From the NCBI RefSeq assembly GCF_018847975.1, contig NZ_CP072597.1:5856001-5920000 (forward strand): a stretch of DNA of 64,000 nt. The letters are read 5' to 3'. The notes below the pieces were generated by a model. The model searched no databases and was not told the origin of the DNA. It worked only from the letters and a program-made list of their open reading frames with translations. This DNA is from Lysobacter sp. K5869. Its GTDB lineage: Bacteria > Pseudomonadota > Gammaproteobacteria > Xanthomonadales > Xanthomonadaceae. How positions within the stretch are numbered: the stretch's first letter is position 1; every line of letters starts with the position of its first letter. Made by a program: the position numbers and the translations under genes. This document shows positions 20,455 to 30,465 of this stretch, piece after piece.

Positions 20455-20838
20455 TCAACGCAACACCATCACCGCATCGACCTCGAACGCCACCCCACGC
20501 GGCAGCGCCGAAACCTCGACCGTCGACCGCGCCGGATACGGCGGATTGAAGTACTCGCCCATCACCGCATTGACCTTGCCGAACGCGCCGAGGTCGGTGA
20601 GGTACAGGCCCAAGCGGGCGATGTCGGCCAGCGAACCGCCGGCGGCTTCGCACACCGCCTTGAGGTTCTGGAACGCGCGGTGCGCCTGCGCTTCGATGTC
20701 GCCTTCCACGACCAAGCCGCTGGACGGGTCGAGCGCGATCTGGCCGGAGAGGTAGACCGTGTCGCCGACGCGCACGGCTTGCGAGTACGGGCCGATGGCG
20801 GCCGGGGCTTTGTCGGTTTGGATGATTTCGCGGGACAT
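20455..20838 (-). CDS. ridA: RidA family reactive intermediate deaminase
   Basis: 127 residues. Hydrolyses reactive enamine/imine intermediates made by PLP enzymes such as threonine dehydratase; a cytoplasmic trimer. Hallmarks are the N-terminal [13 protein letters not shown] and [14 protein letters not shown], the mid-protein [17 protein letters not shown] (where the substrate-carboxylate Arg is expected), and [14 protein letters not shown] near the end. The ATG at 20838 is the standard family start, although no strong ribosome-binding site precedes it; longer open frames upstream pass through repeat DNA. It lies 311 bases downstream of spoT on the same strand, separated by the arms of a GGGAA/TTCCC element. 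Confidence 0.94.
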   Translation of the reverse strand: MSREIIQTDKAPAAIGPYSQAVRVGDTVYLSGQIALDPSSGLVVEGDIEAQAHRAFQNLKAVCEAAGGSLADIARLGLYLTDLGAFGKVNAVMGEYFNPPYPARSTVEVSALPRGVAFEVDAVMVLR

Positions 20839-20847
20839 GGGTTGGGA

Positions 20848-21126
20848 GCCGGGAGTGAGGGGAAAGAGGGGATTGGGGAACGGGAGCATCGTAAAGGCTG
20901 GGCGGGATGGCGCAAACCGCGGCGGCGCGCGCCCGGTTCCGGTTTGCGGTTTTCGCACTGAGGCCTTCGCCCCCCCGAGACCTCGATTCCGACCGCGCCC
21001 TAAAACCGCACAGTCCCTCAAATCGTCCGCCACGATATCCCATCGCCCACGACACCGCGGCAATCGCGTGCGGCCCAACGCCGCCGCAGCCGCTTCCCCA
21101 TTCCCTTCTTTCCCCTTATTCCCCGC
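20848..21126. repeat. GGGAA/TTCCC inverted element, copy 2
   Basis: Left arm 20848-20886 (GAGTGAGGGGAAAGAGGGG and following); right arm 21092-21126 (TTCCCCATTCCCTTCTTTCC and following). The arms are about 200 bases apart and fill the spoT-ridA gap. No gene is supported between them. Confidence 0.65.
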
Positions 21127-21149
21127 AGCCGGCCAACGGCCGGCGCACC

Positions 21150-23330
21150 CTACATCCGCTGCACGCCCAACACCACGGCCAAGCGCCGCACCCGCCGCAT
21201 CACATCGGCCAAGTGGCGGCGATCGTGCACTTCGATGGCGAAGCGCATCACCGCGATATTGGCGTCGCGTTCCAGGTACTCGACGCGGTCGATGTTGGAT
21301 TCGGCCTCGGCGATCGCCGCGGCCACCTGGGCCAGCGAGCCGGGGCGGTTGTCGACTTCGATCCGCAGCGCGGCGGCGAAGTCGCCGGAAACCTGGCGGT
21401 CCCAGCCGATCGCCACCCAGCGGTCGGGCGACTTGCGGTAGTCGGAGACGTTCGGGCAATCCAGTCGGTGCACCACGATGCCCTTGCCGGCGGTGTGGTA
21501 GCCCATGATTTCGTCGCCCGGCAACGGCAGGCAACAGTTGGCGAAGCTGATGACGCCGCGCTCGGCGCCGGTGATGAGGATCTTGTCCTCGGGCAGACGC
21601 GGGCGGTCGATGGCGCGGCCGCGGGTCTTGCCCGGCGCCTCGCGCGCCAGCGCCAGCGCGACCTGATTGGGCATGCGGTTGCCCAGCGCGATGTCGGCCA
21701 GCAGCGCTTCCAGGCGCGGGTAGCGGTTCTCGCTGAGGTAGGCCTCCAGGCGCAATGCCGGGGTGCGGTCGAGCGAGGTCTCCAGCGATTCCAGCGCGCG
21801 GTCGAGCATGCGGTGGCCGAGTTGCACCGCGTCCTCGTGTTCGAGCTGCTTGAGCTGTTGGCGGATCGAGGTGCGCGCCTTGCCCGAGACCACGAACTCC
21901 AGCCACTGCGGCTTGGGCGTGGACGACTTGGCGGTGATGATCTCCACGCGCTGGCCGCTGGCGAGCTTGGTGCGCAGCGGCACCAGCTTGCCGTCGACGC
22001 GCGCGGCCACCGCGCGGTTGCCGACGTCGGTGTGCACGGCGTAGGCGAAATCCAGCGCGGTGGAATTGCGCGGCAGCGAGAGGATGTCGCCCTTGGGCGT
22101 GAACAGGTAGACCTCGTCCGGGAACAGGTCGACCTTGACGTTTTCCAGGAATTCCAGCGACGAACCGGTGGCGCGCTGGGATTCGACCAGATTGGCGATC
22201 CAGCTGTGCGCGCGCGATTGCGCGCTGTTCGGGCCTTCGCCGCCGTGCTTGTACGACCAGTGCGCGGCGATGCCGCGCTCGGCGACGAGGTCCATGTCCT
22301 CGGTGCGGATCTGCACTTCCACCGGCGAGCCGTAGGGGCCGAACAGCACGGTGTGCAGCGACTGGTAGCCGTTGGCCTTGGGGATCGCGATGAAATCGCG
22401 GAAGCGCCCGTCCAGCGGCTTGTACGCCGAATGCACCACGCCGAGCGCGTGGTAGCAGTCCGGCACGGTCTTGACCACGACGCGGAAGCCGAACACGTCC
22501 ATGACTTGGTTGAAGCTCTTATGCTCGTTGTGCATCTTGGTGTAGATGCTCCACGGCGACTTCACCCGGCTGATCAGCCGATGGGTCAGTTTTTCCTTGG
22601 CCAGCCGCTGGGCCAGATGCGCTTCGATCTGCACCAGCGACTCGCGCCGCACCACCGGCTGGGTGCGGATGCGCTTTTCGATCACCGCGTGGCGCCACGG
22701 GTGCATGGCGCGGAAGCCCAGGTCCTGCAGTTCGGCCTTGATCAGGTTCATGCCCAGGCGCTGGGCGATCGGCGCGTAGATCTCCAGCGTTTCCAGGGCG
22801 ATGCGTTGTCGCGCCTCCGCGCTCTGCGCGCCGAGGGTGCGCATGTTGTGCAGGCGGTCGGCGAGCTTGATCAGGATCACGCGCAGGTCGCGCGCCATCG
22901 CCAGCAGCATCTTGCGGAAGCTTTCCGCGGCGGCTTCCTGGCGGTCGCGGAACTGAAGTTTGTCGAGCTTGGTGACGCCGTCGACCAGCTCGGCCACGGT
23001 CGGGCCGAACTCGGTGGCCAGGCATTCGCGCGTGACCGGGGTGTCTTCGATGGTGTCGTGCAGGATCGCCGCGACCAGGGTCTCGATGTCGAGCCCTTGC
23101 TCGGCCAGCACCTTGGCCACCGCGACCGGGTGGGTGATGTAGGGCTCGCCCGACTTGCGCGTCTGCCCGGCGTGCGCGGCCGCGCCGACCGCCCAGGCGC
23201 GGCGCAGTTGCAGGCGCTGGGCTTCGGGCAGGTAGTGCGCGGCGAGCTCCAGCTCGCGCACGTAGTCCGGCAGCTCCGTGTCGTCGGGAGCGGCGGGATA
23301 GGTGTTCAGCGCGGGCTCGGCAGGGGTCAT
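21150..23330 (-). CDS. spoT: Bifunctional (p)ppGpp synthetase/hydrolase SpoT
   Basis: 726 residues. Makes and degrades the stringent-response alarmones. The HD hydrolase domain holds HDTIED at residues 91-96, with RLHNMRTL further on. The synthetase domain lies at about 240-370 ([16 protein letters not shown] and the following YQSLHT). The TGS domain ([19 protein letters not shown]) lies at about 390-460 and an ACT domain at the C-terminus ([20 protein letters not shown]). An intact HD motif argues for a true SpoT rather than a RelA-only enzyme. rpoZ and gmk lie upstream on the same strand, the conserved gammaproteobacterial order, but a terminator after rpoZ suggests a separate spoT promoter. 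Confidence 0.97.
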   Translation of the reverse strand: MTPAEPALNTYPAAPDDTELPDYVRELELAAHYLPEAQRLQLRRAWAVGAAAHAGQTRKSGEPYITHPVAVAKVLAEQGLDIETLVAAILHDTIEDTPVTRECLATEFGPTVAELVDGVTKLDKLQFRDRQEAAAESFRKMLLAMARDLRVILIKLADRLHNMRTLGAQSAEARQRIALETLEIYAPIAQRLGMNLIKAELQDLGFRAMHPWRHAVIEKRIRTQPVVRRESLVQIEAHLAQRLAKEKLTHRLISRVKSPWSIYTKMHNEHKSFNQVMDVFGFRVVVKTVPDCYHALGVVHSAYKPLDGRFRDFIAIPKANGYQSLHTVLFGPYGSPVEVQIRTEDMDLVAERGIAAHWSYKHGGEGPNSAQSRAHSWIANLVESQRATGSSLEFLENVKVDLFPDEVYLFTPKGDILSLPRNSTALDFAYAVHTDVGNRAVAARVDGKLVPLRTKLASGQRVEIITAKSSTPKPQWLEFVVSGKARTSIRQQLKQLEHEDAVQLGHRMLDRALESLETSLDRTPALRLEAYLSENRYPRLEALLADIALGNRMPNQVALALAREAPGKTRGRAIDRPRLPEDKILITGAERGVISFANCCLPLPGDEIMGYHTAGKGIVVHRLDCPNVSDYRKSPDRWVAIGWDRQVSGDFAAALRIEVDNRPGSLAQVAAAIAEAESNIDRVEYLERDANIAVMRFAIEVHDRRHLADVMRRVRRLAVVLGVQRM

Positions 23331-23728
23331 AACGGAAATTTACGCGTGCGATGCGGCACGTGGCAACGCATCGACCTGCTTGGGATGTGGCGACTGTGCG
23401 CTGCGGCGCAAGCGACGGGGCTTGGGATGCGTCCGCGGGCGGCGGTCCGGTTCAGGAAAGCGCGGGGTTTTGCCGGGTTGCGCGCAGGTCGCGGGACGGG
23501 ATGTTCGCCGACGGCGAGCGCGACGACGCGCGTCGGCCGACGCCGTTCTTCTCGCCGAGGGCCGCGTGTCGCCACTGAAACCGTTCTCCCGCGCGGAGCT
23601 GGACTCGTTGGCGTCGAAGCCCTGCGATAAGCGGAGCGTGTCGAAACCGGCGCTCCGCGCGAACGGGCGGAGCGCATCGAAGCCGGCCCCCTCTTACAAG
23701 ACGGACCCGCGCCGCGGGCGGGCGCCCA
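23331..23728. other. Intergenic region between rpoZ and spoT
   Basis: About 400 bases without a supported gene. It contains a short imperfect direct repeat, GCGGAGCGTGTCGAAACCGG near 23633 and GCGGAGCGCATCGAAGCCGG near 23675. It should hold the spoT promoter, but I see no clear sigma-70 boxes. Confidence 0.45.
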
Positions 23729-23730
23729 AA

Positions 23731-23768
23731 ACAAAAACGGCCCCGCGCAGGCGGAGCCGTTTTTCGCT
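23731..23768 (-). terminator. Terminator of the rpoZ transcript
   Basis: On the minus strand AACGGCTCCGC pairs with GCGGGGCCGTT, followed by TTTGTTTTG. It separates rpoZ from spoT. Confidence 0.8.
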
Positions 23769-23824
23769 CGCCGCCCGCTCGCGGCGGGGGCGCAGGCGCG
23801 GCCCGCGCGGCGGGCCGGGGAAAC

Positions 23825-24124
23825 TCAGTCGTCGCCCTTGGACAGGTCGTCGTCGGCCACCACTTCGGCCGCGGCCCATTCCAGGGCTTCGCGTTCCTTG
23901 CGCTCACGCTCGGCCTTCTCGACCGCGTCGATGTAGTCCGGGTTGACCTGACGCGCGGCGATTTCGCGCAGCGCCAGCACGGTCGGCTTGTCGTTGGCTT
24001 CGCTGTTGTCCAGCTGCGGCTCGACGCCGTTGGCCAGCTGGCGGGCGCGCTTGGCGGCCAGCATGACGAGTTCGAAGCGGTTCGGGACCACTTCCAGGCA
24101 ATCTTCGACGGTGATGCGGGCCAT
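23825..24124 (-). CDS. rpoZ: RNA polymerase omega subunit
   Basis: 99 residues from ATG 24124 ([20 protein letters not shown]), the standard omega N-terminus, with AGGAG just upstream. Omega assists folding and assembly of the beta' subunit and, together with DksA, is part of a ppGpp binding site. [12 protein letters not shown] and [11 protein letters not shown] are also typical. The C-terminus is acidic ([10 protein letters not shown]), as in xanthomonads. The gene lies between gmk and spoT on one strand; its product is mechanistically linked to the alarmone made by spoT. Confidence 0.96.
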   Translation of the reverse strand: MARITVEDCLEVVPNRFELVMLAAKRARQLANGVEPQLDNSEANDKPTVLALREIAARQVNPDYIDAVEKAERERKEREALEWAAAEVVADDDLSKGDD

Positions 24125-24245
24125 GGGGCTCCTGCGGCCGGGTCGGCCGTCTTGCAAACGGATGGGGGCCGGGAAGTTTAGGCGCGGCGGCCCGGAAACG
24201 CAAGGATTTCGCCGATTAAGCCTTGCAAATCAAGCGGATAGCCCC

Positions 24246-24330
24246 TGTAGGAGCGGCGTAAGCCGCGACCGCGACTTCGCACCTGCGTCGTCAGCCCGAT
24301 GTCGCGGTCGCGGCTCGCGCCGCTCCTACA
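24246..24330. repeat. REPIN-like inverted pair, copy 1
   Basis: TGTAGGAGCGGCGTAAGCCG (24246 onward) and its complement CGGCTCGCGCCGCTCCTACA (ending 24330) form two REP units in inverted orientation about 25 bases apart, in the gap between gmk and rpoZ. Further copies are listed at 33164, 37422, 56260 and 58010. Confidence 0.85.
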
Positions 24331-24364
24331 GTCGGGCTTCCAGCCGCGTCGCGGCTGGGACGCC

Positions 24365-24985
24365 TCAGTTCTCGTCGACCAACAGCGCCGTGATCAGCCG
24401 CGAATGCCGCGCCACCTGCGGTTCGCGCCGCAACCGGCTGGCGGTGAAGATCGCGCACATCTCGTCGACCGCGGTGTCGAAGACTTCGTTGACGATGACG
24501 TAGTCGAACTCGCCGTAATGCGACATCTCCTCGCGCGCGGCGGCCAAGCGCTGCTGGATCACCTCTTCGGTGTCCTGCCCGCGCGAGCGCATGCGCGACT
24601 CCAGCGCCTGCCGCGACGGCGGCAGGATGAACACGCTGACCGCGTCGGGCACTTTGTTGCGCACTTGGCGCGCGCCCTGCCAGTCGATCTCCAGCAGCAC
24701 GTCCTTGCCGGCCGACAGGAACGGCTCCACCGACTGCCGCGCCGAGCCCTTCCAGTCGCCGTGCACGCGCGCGTGCTCGAAGAAATCGCCTTCGGCGACC
24801 ATCGCCTCGAACTCTTGCTCGCTGACGAAGTGGTAGTGCTCGGCATGGCGCTCGCCCGGCCGCGGCTTGCGCGAGGTGAACGAGATCGACAGGCGGATGT
24901 TCGGGTCGCGCGCGAGCACCGCGTTGACGATGCTGGATTTACCGGCTCCGGAGGGAGCGGCGACGATGTAGAGGGTTCCGCGCAT
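24365..24985 (-). CDS. gmk: Guanylate kinase
   Basis: 206 residues. Phosphorylates GMP to GDP with ATP, feeding GTP and (p)ppGpp pools; cytoplasmic. P-loop APSGAGKSS lies at residues 10-18, SFTSRKPRPGE supplies GMP-binding residues, and EGDFFEHARVHGDWKG and LEIDWQGARQV are family blocks. The start is ATG 24985 (MRGTLYIVAAPSG); the longer frame to 25120 translates an upstream repeat element. yicC lies upstream on the same strand, separated by that element, and rpoZ lies downstream. Confidence 0.97.
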   Translation of the reverse strand: MRGTLYIVAAPSGAGKSSIVNAVLARDPNIRLSISFTSRKPRPGERHAEHYHFVSEQEFEAMVAEGDFFEHARVHGDWKGSARQSVEPFLSAGKDVLLEIDWQGARQVRNKVPDAVSVFILPPSRQALESRMRSRGQDTEEVIQQRLAAAREEMSHYGEFDYVIVNEVFDTAVDEMCAIFTASRLRREPQVARHSRLITALLVDEN

Positions 24986-25012
24986 GGGGTTCGGGGCCGG
25001 ATCGAAGTCGGG

Positions 25013-25155
25013 AAGCGACGAAAGGAAGAGGGAAAGAGGGGAAAGAAGGGAAAGAGGGGAAAGAAGGGAAAAACGGGAATGAAGAGAGGCGAAGAACCGG
25101 AACGAGCGCGCCGCGCCCATTCCCTTCTTTCCCCTCTTTCCCTCTTCCCTGCTCC
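25013..25155. repeat. GGGAA/TTCCC inverted element, copy 3
   Basis: The left arm is a near-pure purine tract made of GGGAAAGAGG and GGAAAGAAGG units; the right arm is pyrimidine-rich, CATTCCCTTCTTTCCCCTCT and following. The arms are about 40 bases apart, between yicC and gmk, so it lies in the 5' leader of gmk if the two are co-transcribed. Confidence 0.8.
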
Positions 25156-26015
25156 TACTCGATGTTCTGGATCTGCTCGCGCGCCTGATCGATCAGCACC
25201 TTCAGCTCGACCGCCGCCGACGAGCTGCGCGCGTCGACCGACTTGGAACCCAGGGTGTTGGCTTCGCGGTTGAATTCCTGCAGCAGGAAATCCAGGCGCC
25301 GGCCGACCGCTTCGCGCAGCTTGAGCACGCGCCGGGCCTCGACCACGTGCGAGTCGAGCCGGTCGAGTTCTTCGTCGACGTCGAGCTTTTGCAGCCACAG
25401 CACCAGTTCCTGCTCCAGGCGGCCGTTGTCGGCGGGCTGGGCGAGGTCGGCGAGGCGGGTTTCCAGCTTGGCGCGCTGGCCGGCGCGGATCGCCGGCATC
25501 ATCGTGCGGACTTCGCCGGCGATGCGGGCGATGCCGTCGACGCGTTCGCCGATCGCCGCGGCGAGCTTGGCGCCCTCGCGTTCGCGCGAAGCGACGAATT
25601 CGTCGAGCACGCCGTCCAGCAGCGCCAGCGCTTCGGCCTGCAGCGCGGCCGGGTCGGCCGCCTGCGCTTGCAGCACGCCGGGGAATTGCAGCAGTTCGGT
25701 GAACTCGGTGCGTAGCGCCGGGAAGCGCGCGGACAGGTCGATGGCCAGATCGCTGAGCTCGCGCAGGCGGGTCGGGTTGAGCTGCAGCGCGTCGCCGCCT
25801 TCCGGGGCGCGCAGGCGCAGGGTCAGGTCGAGCTTGCCGCGGCCGACGCGGGCGGCGATGCGTTCGCGCAGGGCCGGCTCGAGCACGCGCAATTCGTCGG
25901 CCAGACGCACGCCCAGTTCGAGGAAGCGGTGGTTGACCGAGCGCAGCTCGCAGCCGAGCGTGCCCCAGGGTGTCGTGCGTTCGCCGCTGGCGAAGGCGGT
26001 CATGCTGCGGATCAT
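25155..26015 (-). CDS. yicC: YicC family endoribonuclease
   Basis: 286 residues, matching the usual length of about 287. The N-terminus MIRSMTAFASGE and the block RSVNHRFLELGVRLADELR are diagnostic, as is the C-terminal DFLLQEFNREANTLGSKS. Family members are stress-related endoribonucleases in E. coli. The start is placed at ATG 26015 by family comparison; an ATG four codons later is also possible. It is divergent from rph, another RNA-processing gene, with only 70 bases between them, so the two share a promoter region. Confidence 0.94.
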   Translation of the reverse strand: MIRSMTAFASGERTTPWGTLGCELRSVNHRFLELGVRLADELRVLEPALRERIAARVGRGKLDLTLRLRAPEGGDALQLNPTRLRELSDLAIDLSARFPALRTEFTELLQFPGVLQAQAADPAALQAEALALLDGVLDEFVASREREGAKLAAAIGERVDGIARIAGEVRTMMPAIRAGQRAKLETRLADLAQPADNGRLEQELVLWLQKLDVDEELDRLDSHVVEARRVLKLREAVGRRLDFLLQEFNREANTLGSKSVDARSSSAAVELKVLIDQAREQIQNIE

Positions 26016-26085
26016 TCGCCGATTTCCGAGCCTTACGGGGGGTGAATGGTAAACTCGCCGGCCCTCAAAACGGTAACGCCGCGCC
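26016..26085. promoter_or_regulatory. Divergent yicC-rph promoter region
   Basis: 70 bases between the two divergent starts. TGGTAAACT (26048-26056) is a possible -10-like element for rph. No convincing paired -35 element is seen by eye. Confidence 0.35.
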
Positions 26086-26850
<765 letters not shown>

Positions 26851-26881
26851 GCCGCGCCTAGCCCCGCATCGCCACGCACCG

Positions 26882-26964
26882 CGCGGGCGGTGAGGAGGGA
26901 GCGACGAGTAGGGGATCGCGTCCCTTCGCTCGTTATCTCCTTCCTCACCGCCCGCGTCGTTTTT
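26882..26964 (+). terminator. Long hairpin terminator after rph
   Basis: CGCGGGCGGTGAGGAGGGAG (26882 onward) pairs, with one bulge and two mismatches, with CTCCTTCCTCACCGCCCGCG (26937-26956), and TCGTTTTTG follows. The loop contains a second small stem (GGGATCGCGTCCC). The arms are about 27 bases, unusually long for a simple terminator. The bases on to 27118 hold no other supported feature. Confidence 0.8.
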
Positions 26965-27118
26965 GCGCGGCGCGGGTTTTCTCCGCCGTCGCGCGCACTG
27001 CATCGCAGTTCGCGCGCGCGGCGCTGAACTTTCGCGCGCCGCGCGCGTTCAATCGACTCGTTCGATCGGTTCGCCGGCCCGCGCCGGCATCGTTCCCTTC
27101 TTCGGTAAGGCATTCGGC

Positions 27119-27511
27119 ATGACTCGCAGCATCGGCAGCATCACCTTGGTCGTGGACGACTACGACCGCGCCATCGACTACTACACCCGCGCGCTCGGCT
27201 TCGTCCTGCTCGAAGACGTCGATCAGGGCAGCGGCAAGCGCTGGGTGCGGGTGGCGCCGGCCTCCGGCGCGCAGACCGCGCTGCTGCTGGCGCAGGCGTC
27301 GGGCGAAGCGCAGCGCGCGCGCATCGGCGACCAGACCGGCGGCCGGGTCGGCTTCTTCCTGCACACCGACGACTTCCACCGCGACCACGCCGCGATGCTC
27401 GCCCAGGGCGTGCGCTTCATGGAATCTCCGCGCGTCGAGACCTACGGCACGGTCGCCGTATTCGAAGATCTGTACGGTAATCGCTGGGATTTGCTGGAAT
27501 TGAAAGCATGA
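27119..27511 (+). CDS. VOC (glyoxalase/bleomycin resistance) family protein
   Basis: 130 residues from ATG 27119, with GGTAAGG upstream. A single vicinal-oxygen-chelate domain with two beta-alpha-beta-beta-beta modules: MTRSIGSITLVVDDYDRAID and YYTRALGFVLLEDV, then GRVGFFLHTDDFHRDHAAM and YGTVAVFEDLYGNRWDLLEL. The terminal Glu in DLLELKA is a possible metal ligand. The substrate is unknown. Its stop overlaps the rdgB start (ATGA), so translation is coupled and the pair forms an operon with the next membrane protein. Confidence 0.9.
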   Translation: MTRSIGSITLVVDDYDRAIDYYTRALGFVLLEDVDQGSGKRWVRVAPASGAQTALLLAQASGEAQRARIGDQTGGRVGFFLHTDDFHRDHAAMLAQGVRFMESPRVETYGTVAVFEDLYGNRWDLLELKA

Positions 27512-28104
27512 AACTGGTGCTGGCCAGCAGCAACGCCGGGAAACTGGTGGAACTGCGCGACCTGCTCGGCGACACCGGCATCGAACTGGTGGCGCAAACC
27601 GACCTGGGGGTCGAGGACATCGAGGAAACCGGCAGCACGTTCGTCGAGAACGCGCTGCTGAAGGCCCGGCACGCCAGCGCGGTCACCGGGCTGCCGGCGT
27701 TGGCCGACGATTCGGGCATCTGCGTGGACGCGCTCGGCGGCGCGCCGGGACTGTATTCGGCACGCTATTCCGGCCGCCACGGCGACAACGAAGCCAATAT
27801 CGACAAGCTGCTGGGCGCGCTCCAGGGCGTGCCCGACGAGCGCCGCGGCGCGCATTTCTATGCGGTGATCGTGGCCCTGCGGCATGCCGGCGATCCGCGT
27901 CCGATCATCGCCGAGGGCATCTGGAACGGGCGCATCCTGCACCAGCGCCAGGGCACCCGCGGGTTCGGCTACCAGCCGGTGTTCCTCGATACCGAACACA
28001 ATATTTCCGCCGGCGAGATCGACGACGCGCTCAAGAACCGGGTCAGCCACCGCGCCCGCGCCCTGGCCGCGCTGCGCGCGCGCCTGCCGGAGCTGGCCCC
28101 ATGA
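27508..28104 (+). CDS. rdgB: XTP/dITP (non-canonical purine NTP) pyrophosphatase
   Basis: 198 residues. Cleaves dITP, XTP and ITP to the monophosphate, keeping deaminated purines out of DNA; cytoplasmic. The N-terminal ASSNAGKLVELRDLL carries the substrate-binding SNxGK motif; FVENALLKARHASAVTGLPALADDSGI and GGAPGLYSARYSG are family blocks and hold the metal-binding acidic residues. It overlaps the VOC gene upstream and the next gene downstream by four bases each (ATGA on both sides). Confidence 0.96.
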   Translation: MKLVLASSNAGKLVELRDLLGDTGIELVAQTDLGVEDIEETGSTFVENALLKARHASAVTGLPALADDSGICVDALGGAPGLYSARYSGRHGDNEANIDKLLGALQGVPDERRGAHFYAVIVALRHAGDPRPIIAEGIWNGRILHQRQGTRGFGYQPVFLDTEHNISAGEIDDALKNRVSHRARALAALRARLPELAP

Positions 28105-28670
28105 ACCGCCTGCTGCGCGCCACCGCTGCGCAGCGCCGGGCGTTCCGCACCGGCGGCCACACCGTGGCCACGGTGGCCGTGCTGTATCTGCTGGCCCTGC
28201 CGATCGCGGTGTGGATCCGCCAGGACGGCCTGCGCGCCGACGCCAACGGCTTCGGCGAGTTGCAGCTGGCGCTGTGGGCGCTGGCCGGGCTGGTCGGGCT
28301 GGTCGCCGCCGCGGCGGTGCAACGGGTCAGCCTGGACGCCGGCAACACCGGCGCGATCCGCTACGCCAACATCACCACCGGCCACCGCACCCGCGCGTTC
28401 GAGCCGGGCGAGGTGCAGAGCATGGCCCTGCACCGGGCCAAGGACGGGCGCCTGCGCCTGACCTCGACCCTGGAACTGCGCCTGGCCCCGGCCGCACACC
28501 GCCGCTGGACCACGGTGACCCTCTACGACGGCGACATGTCCGGCGACGGCCGCGCCGAACCGCTGGCCTCGATCATCCGCCAGGTCGTGCAGGCCCGGCC
28601 CGATGTGGCGCTGGATACGAATTTGCGCGCGCTGCTGGCGGCGCGGCGCTACGGGGCGACGGGGCGGTAA
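28101..28670 (+). CDS. Two-helix membrane protein of unknown function
   Basis: 189 residues. Two hydrophobic segments, about residues 19-40 (HTVATVAVLYLLALPIAVWI) and 54-75 (LQLALWALAGLVGLVAAAAV), precede a cytoplasmic or periplasmic domain rich in beta strands. I do not recognise the family. It begins inside the rdgB stop (ATGA) and ends just before a large repeat, so it is the last gene of the VOC-rdgB operon. Confidence 0.75.
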   Translation: MNRLLRATAAQRRAFRTGGHTVATVAVLYLLALPIAVWIRQDGLRADANGFGELQLALWALAGLVGLVAAAAVQRVSLDAGNTGAIRYANITTGHRTRAFEPGEVQSMALHRAKDGRLRLTSTLELRLAPAAHRRWTTVTLYDGDMSGDGRAEPLASIIRQVVQARPDVALDTNLRALLAARRYGATGR

Positions 28671-28671
28671 G

Positions 28672-28987
28672 TAGGGAGCAGGGGAACCAAGGGAATCTAA
28701 GGGAACGGGGAATGGCGGTTTCTCGGCTTTCCGGCCAGAAGCCGGAATCGGGAGCGGGCAACTGCGGGCTTTTCGCCTTCCGGCCACGCCTCCCATTCCC
28801 CTCGGTCCCGCTCCCAGCGCAAAGACGGGGAATCAGGGGAATCAGGGGAATCAAGGGAACCAAGGGAACAGGGAGCCGCAAGCTTCTCGCCTTCCGACCC
28901 TAGCCCCCATTCCCCCCATTCCCCCCATTCCCCTTGTTCCCCTTGTTCCCCTTGCTCCCCTTGCTCCCCTCATTCCCGCTCCTGCCC
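28672..28987. repeat. GGGAA/TTCCC inverted element, copy 4, double
   Basis: Two elements in tandem. The first runs from 28674 (GGAGCAGGGGAACCAAGGGA) to about 28823 (CCCATTCCCCTCGGTCCCGC); the second from 28827 (ACGGGGAATCAGGGGAATCA) to 28987 (several CCCCATT and CCCCTTGTT units). Both have purine arms upstream and pyrimidine arms downstream and can form long stems. The region lies between the membrane-protein gene and hemW; no gene is supported in it. Confidence 0.8.
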
Positions 28988-29076
28988 CACCGCCCCGTGC
29001 CCCACCCGCCCCGGCCCGGTAAACTGGCCCGCTCCTCCCCGATCCAGACCGGGCTCCGCCGCCCGGCCGCCGTCCT

Positions 29077-30273
29077 TTGAGCGCCGCCCTGATTCCCCCG
29101 CCGCTGTCGCTGTACGTGCACCTGCCCTGGTGCGTGCGCAAATGCCCGTACTGCGATTTCAATTCGCACGAGGCCCGCGGCGCGCCGCCGTTCGCGGCCT
29201 ATGTCGATGCGCTGATCGCCGACCTGGAACACGACCTGCCGCTGGTCTGGGGCCGCACCGTGCACAGCGTGTTCTTCGGCGGCGGCACCCCGAGCCTGTT
29301 TCCGCCGGACGCCATCGACCAGTTCCTGCAGGCCGCCAGCGCGCGGCTGCGCTTCGCGCCGGGCTGCGAAATCACCCTGGAAACCAACCCGGGCACCGCC
29401 GAGCACGGCCGCTTCGAGCTGTACAAGGCGGCCGGGGTGAACCGGCTCAGCTTCGGCATCCAGAGCTTCGACGACGGCTGCCTGCAGCGGCTGGGGCGGA
29501 TCCACGGCAGCGCCGAGGCCGAGGCGGCGGTCAAGCTGGCCCAGGACGCGGGCTACGACAATTTCAATCTCGACCTGATGTACGCCCTGCCCGGCCAGAC
29601 CCTGGCCATGGCCGAGCACGACCTGGAGCGGGCGTTCGCGCTCGACCCGGCGCACATCTCGCACTACCAGCTGACCCTGGAACCGAACACGGTGTTCGCC
29701 GCGCGCCCGCCGCGCGACCTTCCCGACGAAGACAGCGCCTGGGACATCCAGGACCGCTGTCAGGCGCTGCTGGCGCAGCGCGGCTACGGCCAGTACGAAG
29801 TCAGCGCCTACGCGCGGCCGGGGCGGCAGTGCCAGCACAACCTCAATTACTGGCGCTACGGCGATTACCTCGGCATCGGCGCCGGCGCGCACGGCAAGAT
29901 CACCCTCGGCGCCGAGCAGGCGATCCTGCGGCGCTGGAAGCTCAAGCACCCGACCGCCTACCTCGCCCAGGCCGGCCGGCCCGAGGCGATCGGCGGCGAC
30001 GACCGCATCGCGGCGGCGCGGCGGCCGTTCGAATACATGCTCAACACGCTGCGGCTGGTCGAGGGGTTCTCGCTGGACTCGTTCGAGGCCTCCACCGGGC
30101 TGGCGCGCGCGCAGATCGCGCCGCAACTGGACGCCGCCGTCGCCCAAGGCTGGCTGGAGCGCGACGGCGACCGCGTCCGCCCGACCGAACTGGGCCGGCG
30201 CTTCACCAACGATGTGGTGGCCCTGTTCCTGGCCGACGAAGCGGACTCGGCGAGCGAACGCCCGGCCGTCTAA
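29077..30273 (+). CDS. hemW: Radical SAM haem chaperone HemW
   Basis: 398 residues; the start is TTG 29077. The radical SAM cluster motif CVRKCPYC gives Cys19, Cys23 and Cys26; GGGTPSL, ETNPGT and FGIQSFDDGCLQRLGRIH follow. Such proteins resemble coproporphyrinogen III dehydrogenase (HemN) but have the HemW-type CxxxCxxC spacing and lack the HemN N-terminal extension, so haem insertion is the likelier role. The C-terminal HemN domain is present (EYMLNTLRLVEGFSLDSFEA). rdgB-hemW gene order is common in Proteobacteria. Confidence 0.94.
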   Translation: MSAALIPPPLSLYVHLPWCVRKCPYCDFNSHEARGAPPFAAYVDALIADLEHDLPLVWGRTVHSVFFGGGTPSLFPPDAIDQFLQAASARLRFAPGCEITLETNPGTAEHGRFELYKAAGVNRLSFGIQSFDDGCLQRLGRIHGSAEAEAAVKLAQDAGYDNFNLDLMYALPGQTLAMAEHDLERAFALDPAHISHYQLTLEPNTVFAARPPRDLPDEDSAWDIQDRCQALLAQRGYGQYEVSAYARPGRQCQHNLNYWRYGDYLGIGAGAHGKITLGAEQAILRRWKLKHPTAYLAQAGRPEAIGGDDRIAAARRPFEYMLNTLRLVEGFSLDSFEASTGLARAQIAPQLDAAVAQGWLERDGDRVRPTELGRRFTNDVVALFLADEADSASERPAV

Positions 30274-30465
30274 ACTGAATGCAGCGACGCCGGCGGCATC
30301 ACGGTTCGGACACATCCAGGCACAGAGACTGAGCTTGGCCGGCGTTTCGGGGACAAAACGTTAGTGCCAATGGTCGCCTCCTGTCGGCGGTCCGCTGCGT
30401 CCGGCCATGCCGGGCTGGGCGGTCGCCGGGGAGGCGTGGTTATATTTCGCGGTCGTCCGCTCCGA

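Noticed and set aside
20907..23630. A 907-residue plus-strand frame opposite spoT
   Set aside because: Antisense shadow; spoT is certain on the minus strand.
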